Notes under the pieces: generated by a model | What the model was told of the DNA's origin: nothing | Seen by the model: only the letters and a program-made list of their open reading frames with translations | Database searches by the model: none | Source: CAYPIE01 sp964410665 | GTDB taxonomy: Bacteria; Planctomycetota; Planctomycetia; Gemmatales; Gemmataceae | Direction: 5' to 3' | Assembly: GCA_964410665.1 (NCBI GenBank) | Contig: CAYPIE010000009.1 | Coordinates: 44,500 to 108,499, forward strand | DNA length: 64,000 nt | Translations under genes and position numbers: made by a program | Shown here: piece after piece, positions 17,286 through 26,392 of the stretch | Position numbering within the stretch: position 1 is the stretch's first letter | Layout: each line of letters begins with the position of its first letter

Positions 17286-20200
17286 ATGAGGGGTCATCGA
17301 TCCATGCCTGCTCCACGAGTTCGCCCGGCGTCCACGCCACGTCTTCGCCGGCTTCGTATCGACGAATTGGAAGATCGCTTCTTGCCCTCGGCGGTTTTGA
17401 ACGCGCAGTTTGAAGGCGCTATGCATGGAATTGCTTGTGGTTGTCCCGGCTGCCTGGGGGTGGATGCGGCGGCTCAGGCGGCCGAGTCGGACCACGAGCA
17501 TGCACCAGGGTGTGGACATGACCTCCGTACCGATGCCTTTGGCAACCAGTATTATTTCGATCCCATTCCCCCCATCGAACCGGAAACGATCGTCTCCGAA
17601 GAGTCCAGCGTTACCCCACAATCGTCGCTCACCGATTCCGAAGCGCAGGCTCCCGGGCTGAACGTCCCCGCTCTGTCCTCACGCCCGGAGTCCCCGTATA
17701 AGCTCTTTCTGGACTTTGACGGCCAAGTGGTCTCGGGTACCTATTGGAATTACCAAAATAATAACAATCCTATCTACGCACCTGCTTACAGTCGCGATTC
17801 TGACGTCACCAGTTTCTCCTCCACCGATCTCCGGGGAATCGAGGAAATCTGGCAGCGGGTTGCCGAAGATTTTTCCCCATTCAATCTTGATGTCACCACG
17901 GTCGATCCGGGCAACGCGGCGTTCACCGCTGGCGGTCAAGCACTACGCGTGTTGATCTCTACCGATAAAGATGAGGGGACTGGGAACAAATGGTTCTCCA
18001 ACGCCGGCGGGGTGGCCTATCTGAACAGCTGGAATTGGACCAGTGACACCCCGGTATGGGTGTTCGAGAATAACTTGGGCAACGGTAATCCCAAATATGT
18101 GGCCGAGGCAGCCAGCCACGAAGCTGGCCACGGGTTTGGTCTGAACCATGATGGACGCTCTAGCCCCAGCGAGGGGTACTACCGAGGACACGGCTCGGGG
18201 GCTACCGGCTGGGCACCGATTATGGGCGTGGGCTATTATAAGTCGCTGACGCAATGGAGTTCGGGTGAGTATCTGAACGCTAACAACACCCGCGACGACG
18301 ATGTGGGGAAGATTGCCTCGGCGGTCGGCTTTGCCGAGGACGATCACGCGGACATCTTTGCCGCCGCCACACCGCTCACCCCGGATGCCGATGATACCAT
18401 CGCTGCGGCTGGCTTGATCGGGACCGCCTCAGACCTCGATCTTTTCCGCTTTACTACTGGCGCTGGGCAAGTCACTCTAAGCCTGATTCCGTTTGCCCCG
18501 GGGACCAGCTATGCCAACTTGGATATTGAAGCCAAGCTCTATGACGCGAGCAAAACCCTCATTGCTGCCGCCAACCCCGAGGATGCTCTCAATGCCACGC
18601 TCGACCTGCCGTTGGCTGCCGGGACCTACTACCTTGAGGTAGATGGTGTTGGCAAAGGCGATCCCAAAGACGATGGCTATAGTGATTATGGCAGTCTGGG
18701 CTGGTACACCCTGACTGGAAGCGTAGTCGGCACGAGTGTGAACACCGCCCCCCAGACGCAGCCTGATCAGGCCACCACCGAGGCGAATGAACCGGTGACC
18801 ATCGATGTTCTGGCCAATGACCTCGATGCCGAAGGGGATCAGCTCACCTTGGAGTCGGTTGCAAACCCGGCCAATGGTACGGCCGACATCGTTGACGGCC
18901 GCATCGTCTACACTCCGAATGCCAACTTCGTAGGCTCGGACAGCTTCACCTATGTGGTTTCCGATGGATCACTGACCTCGATCGGTGCCGTCACGGTGAC
19001 GGTGACCGGGGGCAACCAGCCGCCGCAGGCCAGAGCGGACCAAGTCTCCACCCAAGAAGATACATTTAAGAATATCGATGTGTTGGCCAATGACCTGGAT
19101 CCGGATGGTGATGCCTTAGAGCTCCGCTCGGTCACCAATCCCGGCAATGGTACAGCTACAATCCTCAACAATCGGGTAGTTTATACGCCGAATAAAAACT
19201 TTTCTGGCCAGGACAGCTTCACTTACCAGGTCTCCGATGGCACCACCACGACCACCGGCACGGTCTGGGTGACGGTGTCGGCGGTGAACGATCGGCCGGA
19301 AGTGGATGATTTCTCGGTCACGACCGGGGAAGATCAGTCGGTGAGCATCGATGTGTTGGCATCGGCGAAGGACGTGGATGGAGACCCGCTCACGCTGGAT
19401 TCGGTCGGGACCGCGCGCAACGGTACGGCCAGGATCGTCAACGGCCGGGTGGTTTACACGCCGAACGCCAACTTCGTGGGTGAAGACAGCTTTAGCTATG
19501 TGGTCTCTGATGGGAAGACCACGTCAACGGGCACGATCCGCGTGACGGTGAGCCAAGTCAACGACCGACCTGAACCGGTCAATGACTTCGGTACCACCCA
19601 GGAAGATCAGTCGGTGAGCATCGATGTGTTGGCCAACGATAAGGACATGGATGGCGATGTCCTGCAACTGGATTCGGTCAGTGATCCCGCGCATGGCACG
19701 GTCAAGATGGTAGATGGTCAGGTGGTGTACACCCCCGATGCCAACTTNNNNNNNNNNNNNNNNNNNNNNNNNNNNNNNNNNNNNNNNNNNNNNNNNNNNN
19801 NNNNNNNNNNNNNNNNNNNNNNNNNNNNNNNNNNNNNNNNNNNNNNNATGGCACGGTCAAGATGGTAGATGGTCAGGTGGTGTACACCCCCGATGCCAAC
19901 TTTTCTGGCCAGGACAGCTTCACCTATACAGTCTCGGATGGGACCACCACGGCTACCGCCACGGTTCAGGTGACGGTGTCGGCGGTGAACGATCGGCCGG
20001 AAGTGGATGATTTCTCGGTCACGACCGAGGAAGACCAGTCGGTGAGCATCGATGTGCTGGCATCGGCGAAGGACGTGGATGGGGACCCGTTAACCATCAA
20101 GTCGGTCGGCACCCCGAGCAACGGTACGGCCAGGATCGTCAACGGTCGGGTGGTTTACACGCCGGCAGCCAACTTCGTGGGCTCGGACCGCTTCACCTAT

Positions 20201-22303
20201 ACGATCACCGATGGCCTGCTGACGGACAACGGTACCATCAGCGTGAGCGTGACCGCGACGAATGACGATCCGCAGGTTAAGGATGATCGCGTCTCGACCG
20301 CCGAGGATACGCCGATCACGATTGATGTGATGACGAATGACTGGGACCTGGACAACGATCGCTTGACGCTAGTGTCGCTCGGTACCCCCGCCTATGGCCA
20401 AGCGGAAATCCAAGGTGACAAGGTGGTTTACACTCCGGCGAGCAATTTTGTCGGCGAGGATCGCTTTACCTATACCGTCACCGATGGGACGCAGCCGGTC
20501 ACTGGGACCATCATTGTCACCGTGTCACCGGTCAACGATCGACCGGAAGCGCGTGACGACGTCAGAACGACACCATGGAACACAGTGTTGGCCATCGATG
20601 TCCTGGCCAATGACCGCGATGTTGATGGGGATCCGTTGACCGTGGAGTCGTTCGGTACTCCGGACCACGGGTCGGTCGAGCTTATCGATGGCCAGATCGT
20701 GTATACGCCCCAACCCAACTTTGTCGGCGAAGACCGCTTCAGCTATACCATCACGGACGGGAATCTGACGTCAGAGGCCACGGTCATCGTCAACGTCTCC
20801 CAGGGGAATCGCGCTCCCCAAGCCGTTCCTGATCGAGCGACCACTCCGATCAATACCCCGGTGACCATCGATGTGCTGAACAACGACCAAGATCCCGACG
20901 GCGATTCCCTGAGGGTGACCGAGTGGGGCAGCCCCGAACACGGCAAGGTAGAACGCGTTGACGGTCAGCTGGTGTACACGCCCGAGCCCGGGTTTGTGGG
21001 TAACGATTCATTTACCTATGTGGTCTCCGATGGATTACTGAGCGCCGTGGGAACGGTGAGTGTCGGCATCGAAGGACCGACCAATCAGAATGGCGTACTG
21101 GGCGAAACCGGCTCGGTCACCGTCGACCAAGCCAACGCGGACACCTGGCATCGGGTGGATTTCGGAAATCGCTATCAGGATCCCGTGGTGGTAATGGGCC
21201 CGGCCAGCTTCAACGGTGGCCAGGCCACGACCGTACGGATTCGTGCTGTCGATCAGACAGGCTTTGAGTTCCAGTTGGATGAGTGGGACTACCTCGATGG
21301 CTATCACATGACCGAAACGTTGAGCTGGATGGTGATGGAACGCGGCGTGCATACCCTTGAAGATGGAACCAAGGTGGTGGCAGGAGTCAGTGATGCACGC
21401 TCACGATGGGATCGCATCGACCTTCAAGAGGGAGGCTTCGGATCCTCACCGCTGGTATTTACCCAGGTCGGGAGTGTCAATGAGGCCTCCGCGGTCACGA
21501 CACGCATCCGCAACCTGAGCGGCAGTGGGTTTGATGTCAAGCTCCAGGAAGAAGAGGCCAATGGCTCGCATGGCTTTGAAACGATTTATTACATCGCCAT
21601 GCAGCCCGGCAACAACGCCAACGCACGCTTCACCGGTGATGTGATCACCCATCGCACGAATACCGTTGTCGGCAGCGTGTCCGGAATGAACAACCCGGTA
21701 ATCCTGGCCCAGATGGTGACGACCGACGGAGGCAACACCGCGACCCTCCGCTATCAGATCGATAACCAAGGCCAGGTTCGCCTGCACGCTCACGAAGAAC
21801 AGTCCAGCGATAGCGAAGTCTGGCATACTACGGAGAATGTTGCACTTTTGATTTGGGAGGCCGGTGAATTCCGCGCCGCTCCCGATCAGCCGGCGAGCGG
21901 ACCAAGCGCTTGGGATGGCTTCGGTCGTTCTGTAGAGTTGCCGAACCTATTCTCCACAATGACAGTCGCCGCCAGTGGGTATGTCAGTGCAGAGACGACT
22001 TCGGAGGTGAAGGCAACGATCGTCGAAACCTTTGAAGGTTTCCTAAGTCGTTCCGAAGATGTCGATCTGTTCTCGATCGCCGAATGGAGCACACAATTTG
22101 ATCCGAACTTGGGTGTATTGAAGAATCTCATCCGCGAGCTAGATCCCTGGCTGAGCCAGCATCAAACGACGGCAGCCGATCGCCCAATTCGGGACGCGCT
22201 CGCTGCCTCGGACGTGAGCGGTCCAGGGGATTGGTACGCACAACAGGAGGCGGAAGACTCGGAGGATGTCGATCTGTTCAGCGAGTCGTTTACTTCGATT
22301 TGA
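17286..22303 (+). CDS. giant secreted zinc metalloprotease-like protein with cadherin-like repeats (contains assembly gap)
   Basis: In the raw sequence the frame breaks at the 100-N gap (19748-19847). Removing the gap and one copy of the flanking 55-bp duplication (155 bases) joins both parts into one frame of 1620 residues. Order: LEDRFLPS motif at residues 28-35, typical of large planctomycete exported proteins; a Cys/His-rich segment (Cys51, 53, 56, 76); a metalloprotease domain with HEAGHGFGLNH at 278-288 and a following PIMGVGYY Met-turn-like loop; a PPC-type beta domain (about 360-480); eight cadherin-like repeats of 91 residues (18738-21076); a domain resembling H-type lectin repeats (QANADTWHRVDFG onward); and an acidic tail with SEDVDLFS twice (1538-1545, 1607-1614). 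The ATG at 17286 is preferred to the TTG at 17262; ATG 17304 is possible. Likely a cell-surface or secreted adhesin-protease. Confidence 0.85.
18738..21076 (+). repeat. eight tandem 273-bp (91-residue) cadherin-like repeats
   Basis: Equivalent codons of successive repeats start at 18738, 19011, 19284, 19557, 19985, 20258, 20531 and 20804. Every step is exactly 273 bp except 19557 to 19985, which is 428 bp and becomes 273 after removing the 155-base gap artefact. The consensus runs: acidic linker, VTIDVLANDxDxDGD, NGTAxIVxGRVVYTPxANFVGxDSFTYxVSDG, TVTVxxVNDRPE. Repeats 3 and 5 are nearly identical over long DNA stretches, pointing to recent duplication or gene conversion. Confidence 0.88.
19693..19902. 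repeat. 55-bp exact duplication flanking scaffold gap 2 (artefact)
   Basis: Bases 19693-19747 and 19848-19902 are identical over 55 positions around exactly 100 N (19748-19847). Collapsing one copy and the N run restores the reading frame and the 273-bp repeat period, so nothing needs to be missing. A whole number of additional 273-bp repeats hidden in the gap cannot be excluded from sequence alone. Confidence 0.9.
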
Positions 22304-22328
22304 CATCCTTGTACTTTTGGTTAGAGTA

Positions 22329-22366
22329 AGATCGCTTTTCGCAACTCTGGACTCGAGAAGCGATCT
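22329..22366 (+). terminator. hairpin downstream of the giant protein gene
   Basis: A 13-bp stem with one wobble pair (22329-22341 with 22354-22366) and a 12-base loop lies 25 bp after the stop at 22303. There is no following T run, so termination is inferred from position. A second inverted repeat (22368-22376 with 22412-22420) follows directly. Confidence 0.45.
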
Positions 22367-22439
22367 GAATTGCCAATCTGGTCGGAGCGAATGCGAATAA
22401 CCTCGAAAGGGTTGGCAATTTCGTTCTGGAAACCATCCT

Positions 22440-22952
22440 ATGCGTATTCCCCGTTCCGCGTTTCTCTCCACCCGTTTAGCCGTCGCTCTGGTCGGTGGGC
22501 TTGGGGCGATCGTTGCTGCGATCATCACCATTCTGCCGTATCTATGGCCCCGGGACGCCAGCGGGGACGGCACCGACTCGGGGCCGCTGGGCCGCCCAAC
22601 CATCCTTATCCTCGAACGTGTGGCAATCGAACCCACGCGGGAGGATGGCGAGGCCTGGGACGGGGACGAAGGGCCTGATCTGATGGTTCGCATCGTCAAT
22701 CAGACTTCGAAGCAAGAATTTATTTCAAACGTCCGTGCCAACAGTACTGAAGCCGATTTCAACGTGCAAACTGTACGGGTGCTTCCGGGAGATACTTTGG
22801 AAGTCACCGTGCTGGATCAGGATTTGACCAATTTTGATGATGTGGTGGGGCAACGGACCCAACAAGTGACGGAGGCCATGATCGCCGAGGAAACGGTCGA
22901 TTGGGCATCGGATCGGGTGAACAGCTTGCGACTGCGCTTTGTCCGCAACTGA
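22440..22952 (+). CDS. membrane-anchored hypothetical protein, possibly C2-like
   Basis: A 170-residue protein with one N-terminal membrane helix (about residues 11-36, LAVALVGGLGAIVAAIITIL) and a soluble part outside the membrane. The soluble part is beta-rich: PTILILERVAIEP, DLMVRIVNQTSKQEF, then an acidic loop in VTVLDQDLTNFDDVVGQ. The pattern hydrophobic-D-x-D before a DDxxG turn is reminiscent of C2 domains, which often bind calcium and lipid, but the likeness is weak. It starts 136 bp after the giant protein gene, next to two inverted repeats. No ribosome-binding site is obvious. Function unknown. Confidence 0.65.
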   Translation: MRIPRSAFLSTRLAVALVGGLGAIVAAIITILPYLWPRDASGDGTDSGPLGRPTILILERVAIEPTREDGEAWDGDEGPDLMVRIVNQTSKQEFISNVRANSTEADFNVQTVRVLPGDTLEVTVLDQDLTNFDDVVGQRTQQVTEAMIAEETVDWASDRVNSLRLRFVRN

Positions 22953-23053
22953 GCCGCCGGGGCAAATGGCTGGCAGCCGGGTTTGGTTTGGTCGGTGTCG
23001 AACGGCTCAGCTCATCCTTGCTCCGGGCAAACTTGTTGCTCGGTGGATGATCA

Positions 23054-23461
23054 ATGATGCCGCAGATACCCCTTCGCTTAGGCTGGTTGCCCGGTCGATA
23101 CACCCTTGCCCGATTGCCAGCCACGGCGCCCTGGCCCGTCGCATTGCCCCAGCGCGGCTTGGTTTCGTTGACACGAACCGAGGAAGAACTGTCTCTGGTG
23201 GTCCCCGAAGCGGTCAGCCTGCCTGGAGCTCAGCTTGAACCAGGCTGGGTATGTCTGCGGGTGCTTGGTTGCCTTGACTTCACACAAATTGGCATCCTGG
23301 CGGGCCTGAGCACGGCTCTGGGTGATGCCGGCATTAGTGTCTTGGCTATTTCTACCTTCGATACCGACTACTTGCTCGTTCGCGAATCGCAGCGGTCTGC
23401 CGCAGCCGCAGCCCTGACCGCGGCGGGACACATGCTCATTGATTCCAAAGAGGAAAACTAG
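23054..23461 (+). CDS. ACT-domain protein (CASTOR/ACT_7 type)
   Basis: A 135-residue protein matching the two-lobed ACT proteins that bind small ligands, usually amino acids. It has LVSLTRTEEELSLVVPE at about residues 40-56, WVCLRVLGCLDFTQIGILAGLS at about 73-94, and ISVLAISTFDTDYLLVRE near 101-118. The STFDTDYLLV segment is the family signature. It starts with two consecutive Met codons at 23054. It lies between a membrane-anchored hypothetical gene and an ankyrin gene, 45 bp before the latter; no enzyme domain is attached. It probably senses a metabolite, but the ligand is unknown. Confidence 0.8.
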   Translation: MMPQIPLRLGWLPGRYTLARLPATAPWPVALPQRGLVSLTRTEEELSLVVPEAVSLPGAQLEPGWVCLRVLGCLDFTQIGILAGLSTALGDAGISVLAISTFDTDYLLVRESQRSAAAAALTAAGHMLIDSKEEN

Positions 23462-23506
23462 TACCACTATTGGCAGTCCCCTGTTGGCCGCCTTGGGAGC
23501 ACTGCC

Positions 23507-25234
23507 ATGGTCAAGTACAGTCTGGATGACGACTTCGACGAGGTTCCATCGGAGGAAGCGGTGGAGGAGCTCGAACGGGGCTTAGAGGCGTTGTTTGAGC
23601 CCTACGAACGAATGAATGCGCTCGCCGCCGAGTTGTCACCGCAAGTTCGAACGGCTGCCCGACAAGCCGATCAGGCCACTCTCCGCAAACTCCTCGAAGC
23701 TCAACCGGCCTATGTGATTAGTCAATGGCTCGAGGTTGCCATGCGTGATCACGATCAATGTACCTTTCAAGCGATTCTCGAGTCGGGGTTTGACCCATCG
23801 GAGTGGACCGACCCACGCGATGAAGATGATACCACGCTCCTCATGCATGCCGCGGCTTACGGCATCCCGGAGATGTTGGCAGCGCTGCTCCAGGCCGGGG
23901 CGGACCTGCAGATGGTCGATCGGCAGGGCCGCACTGCCTTGGCTCATGCCGCATCCCAGGGGCAGGAGGCCAACGTTCGCTTTCTGCTCGAGCGGGGGGC
24001 AAGCGTGGATCAGGAGGTCTACCCCGCACAGCTGGCGGCGGCGGAGGCGGGTGAGGCCCGTATCTTCCAACTGTTGCAGGAGAGAGCGACTTTAACCCCC
24101 GACGATGAGTTCTGGGAGGCGCTTCAGGAAGCCCAGGCCGCCCTCTCGGCCAATGCGGCCCGCAAGGCACGGCGAGCGGAGCGGGTCCCGAGTCAGGATC
24201 CGGTCACTCGAATGTTTCTCGAAGCGGTCCTCCTCAACAAGCTTCCCAAGGCTGTCCGCTGGTTGCGTCAGGGTGCGGATGTCAATGCCTACGATCAGAG
24301 TCACACCACTGCCCTGCACACTGCGGCACTGCTCGACCAGCCCGATATGGTCGCGATGCTACTGCGTCACCAGGCGAACCCAAACCTCCGCGATGCCGAA
24401 GACCAAACCCCGCTGCATGCCGCGGCCAGTTGTGGTTCGATCTCGGTGGGTCAGTTACTGCTCGAAGCAGGCGGCGAGCTCGACGCCGTGAATGAGTGCG
24501 GCGAGACGCCGTTGACCATCGCCACGGCTCAAGGGAATGTGGCGATGCTGCAATGGCTGATCGCCGCCGGAGCGGATCTGGGTGGGCAGTTACCCGGGGA
24601 TTTCATCGGTCAGGCCGAGCGAATTTCTGCGGAAGACCATGCAGGCTGGGAAGAGTTTGCACATGCCTTAAAGGGCAGAACCCAGGCGTTTGCTCCGGCG
24701 GTGGATGCCACAACCTCGCGACAATCGGCGGCCGAGCCCGCAGCAACCGCGAGGGTACCACGACGGATTACCGTCAAACCGCCACGCAAGCCCTTACGAT
24801 GGCAAGATCCCGACGAGGTGGATGAGATCAGTGACCAGTTTCGCTCCTTGGGCTTTACCCCCGTCGGTGACTTCCGCATCAACGAGCTTCGCTGCCGATT
24901 GCGGGCCTTGCTGCGTACGGATCAATCCAGCTATGCCGTGATTTACGAACAAGAGCCGTACGGGGTCTGGTGTGACATCGTGCAGATGCGGCCTGACGGT
25001 GGGACGTTTACGGTTTCCAACGCGCGCTTTGGTGGGGAGCAACCGACGATGCCCCAGCACCCTAAACGCTGTGCTCCGGAGAGCGAGGCCGCTGAGCTGT
25101 TTCAGCAGTTCCAGATGGAGGCGCCTTCGGGGCCAGGCCGGCCGATTACTCCGGAGATGTTCCCGCAAGACCTTGAGAATTGCTATGCTCAGGAGATAGA
25201 TTGGCGTCAGGGCCGGGCCAACGCCCCCGAGTAG
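23507..25234 (+). CDS. ankyrin-repeat protein with novel C-terminal domain
   Basis: A 575-residue cytoplasmic protein with no signal peptide. Two ankyrin blocks are visible: residues about 105-185 (TTLLMHAAAYGIPEMLAALL, then TALAHAASQGQEANVRFLLE) and about 235-365 (TTALHTAALLDQPDMVAMLL, TPLHAAASCGSISVGQLLLE, TPLTIATAQGNVAMLQWLI). A charged linker (about 185-235) separates them. After a Pro/Ala/Thr-rich linker comes an unassigned domain (about 425-575) with WQDPDEVDEISDQFRSLGF, SYAVIYEQEPYGVWCDIV and a C-terminal QDLENCYAQEIDWRQ. Ankyrin repeats bind proteins; the tail may be the effector part. The ATG at 23507 has GGGAG eight bases before it. DAHP synthase follows 71 bp downstream. Confidence 0.85.
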   Translation: MVKYSLDDDFDEVPSEEAVEELERGLEALFEPYERMNALAAELSPQVRTAARQADQATLRKLLEAQPAYVISQWLEVAMRDHDQCTFQAILESGFDPSEWTDPRDEDDTTLLMHAAAYGIPEMLAALLQAGADLQMVDRQGRTALAHAASQGQEANVRFLLERGASVDQEVYPAQLAAAEAGEARIFQLLQERATLTPDDEFWEALQEAQAALSANAARKARRAERVPSQDPVTRMFLEAVLLNKLPKAVRWLRQGADVNAYDQSHTTALHTAALLDQPDMVAMLLRHQANPNLRDAEDQTPLHAAASCGSISVGQLLLEAGGELDAVNECGETPLTIATAQGNVAMLQWLIAAGADLGGQLPGDFIGQAERISAEDHAGWEEFAHALKGRTQAFAPAVDATTSRQSAAEPAATARVPRRITVKPPRKPLRWQDPDEVDEISDQFRSLGFTPVGDFRINELRCRLRALLRTDQSSYAVIYEQEPYGVWCDIVQMRPDGGTFTVSNARFGGEQPTMPQHPKRCAPESEAAELFQQFQMEAPSGPGRPITPEMFPQDLENCYAQEIDWRQGRANAPE

Positions 25235-25305
25235 GACCGCCCCGGGTGACGGCTTCATCGTTGGAAGCCTCCTTTCTTTGCCTGGTCCCGTCGAGATCTA
25301 CTGCC

Positions 25306-26358
25306 ATGATGCAAACCCAGGACTTGCGGGTGGTTCGCAACGACCCGCTGTTATCGCCCAATAACTTGACCGCCGAGATCCCTGCGTCCGAGGCAGCACT
25401 GAGCGTGGTCGTCTGCGGTCGCCGGGAAGTCGAACGCGTGCTGGCCGGGGAAGATCCCCGGCTGTTAGTGGTGGTTGGCCCTTGCTCAATCCACGATCCA
25501 GTCGCCGCTCTGGAATATGCCAAGCGGCTGAGTGAACTGGCTCGCCAGGTTCAAAAGCGGCTGCTAGTGGTGATGCGCGTTTATTTCGAAAAGCCGCGGA
25601 CGACTGTGGGCTGGAAAGGACTGATCAACGATCCTTATCTCAACGATACCTTTGACATCGAGACCGGCTTGCGGACTGCTCGCCGGCTCCTGATGGATAT
25701 CAACGAGTTAGGCCTTCCCGCGGCCACGGAAATGCTTGAACCGATTACCCCTCAGTATATCGCCGACCTGATCACCCTGGCTGCCATTGGAGCACGCACC
25801 ACCGAATCCCCAACTCACCGCCAGATGGCCAGTGGCCTGTCGATGCCGGTCGGCTTTAAAAACTCCACCGATGGCAATCTCCAGGTCGCGTTGGATGCGA
25901 TGACCGCATCCCAGCATCCGCACAGTTTTCTGGGAATCGATCACACGGGGAAGACCTGTGTGATTCGAACGCGAGGCAATCCTTACGGCTTTGTCATCAT
26001 GCGTGGTGGACGTTCGGGGACCAACTATTCCCCCGAGCACCTGACTGAGGCGGTGCGGCAACTGCAGGCCACGCAATTGCCCGCGGGACTTATGATCGAC
26101 TGTAGCCACGCGAATTCTGCGAAGGACTACCGCAAACAAGCTGCCGTCTGGCAAGCAGTCCTCGCGCAACGGGTGGCCGGGAACCGCTCGATCATCGGAC
26201 TGATGCTCGAGAGCAATTTGCTCGAGGGCACCCAAAAGCTGACTGGCAACCTCGAATCGCTCCGATATGGAGTATCGATCACCGATGCCTGCATCGGCTG
26301 GGAAGAAACCGAGACCTTGCTCCGCTCGGCCTGGGAACAGCTCGCTGGCCAGGTATGA
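25306..26358 (+). CDS. aroF: 3-deoxy-7-phosphoheptulonate synthase (class I DAHP synthase)
   Basis: A 350-residue class I DAHP synthase, which condenses phosphoenolpyruvate with erythrose-4-phosphate as the first step of aromatic amino-acid synthesis. Key motifs are VVGPCSIHDP (residues about 58-67), RVYFEKPRTTVGWKGLIND (about 89-107), SGLSMPVGFKNSTDGN, MRGGRSGTNYSP and IDCSHANSAKD. The length matches the AroF/G/H isozymes; which feedback type it is cannot be decided. The ATG at 25306 (two Met codons in tandem) is chosen because the longer frame overlaps the ankyrin gene. It is convergent with the permease gene, 34 bp away. Confidence 0.94.
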   Translation: MMQTQDLRVVRNDPLLSPNNLTAEIPASEAALSVVVCGRREVERVLAGEDPRLLVVVGPCSIHDPVAALEYAKRLSELARQVQKRLLVVMRVYFEKPRTTVGWKGLINDPYLNDTFDIETGLRTARRLLMDINELGLPAATEMLEPITPQYIADLITLAAIGARTTESPTHRQMASGLSMPVGFKNSTDGNLQVALDAMTASQHPHSFLGIDHTGKTCVIRTRGNPYGFVIMRGGRSGTNYSPEHLTEAVRQLQATQLPAGLMIDCSHANSAKDYRKQAAVWQAVLAQRVAGNRSIIGLMLESNLLEGTQKLTGNLESLRYGVSITDACIGWEETETLLRSAWEQLAGQV

Positions 26359-26392
26359 CGGCCTACTGTAGAGCCTGGTTGGCTTGCCTCGA

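Noticed and set aside
19862..22303. A separate gene starting after gap 2
   Set aside because: The start is internal to a repeat unit and the frame joins the upstream part exactly once the 155-base artefact is removed.
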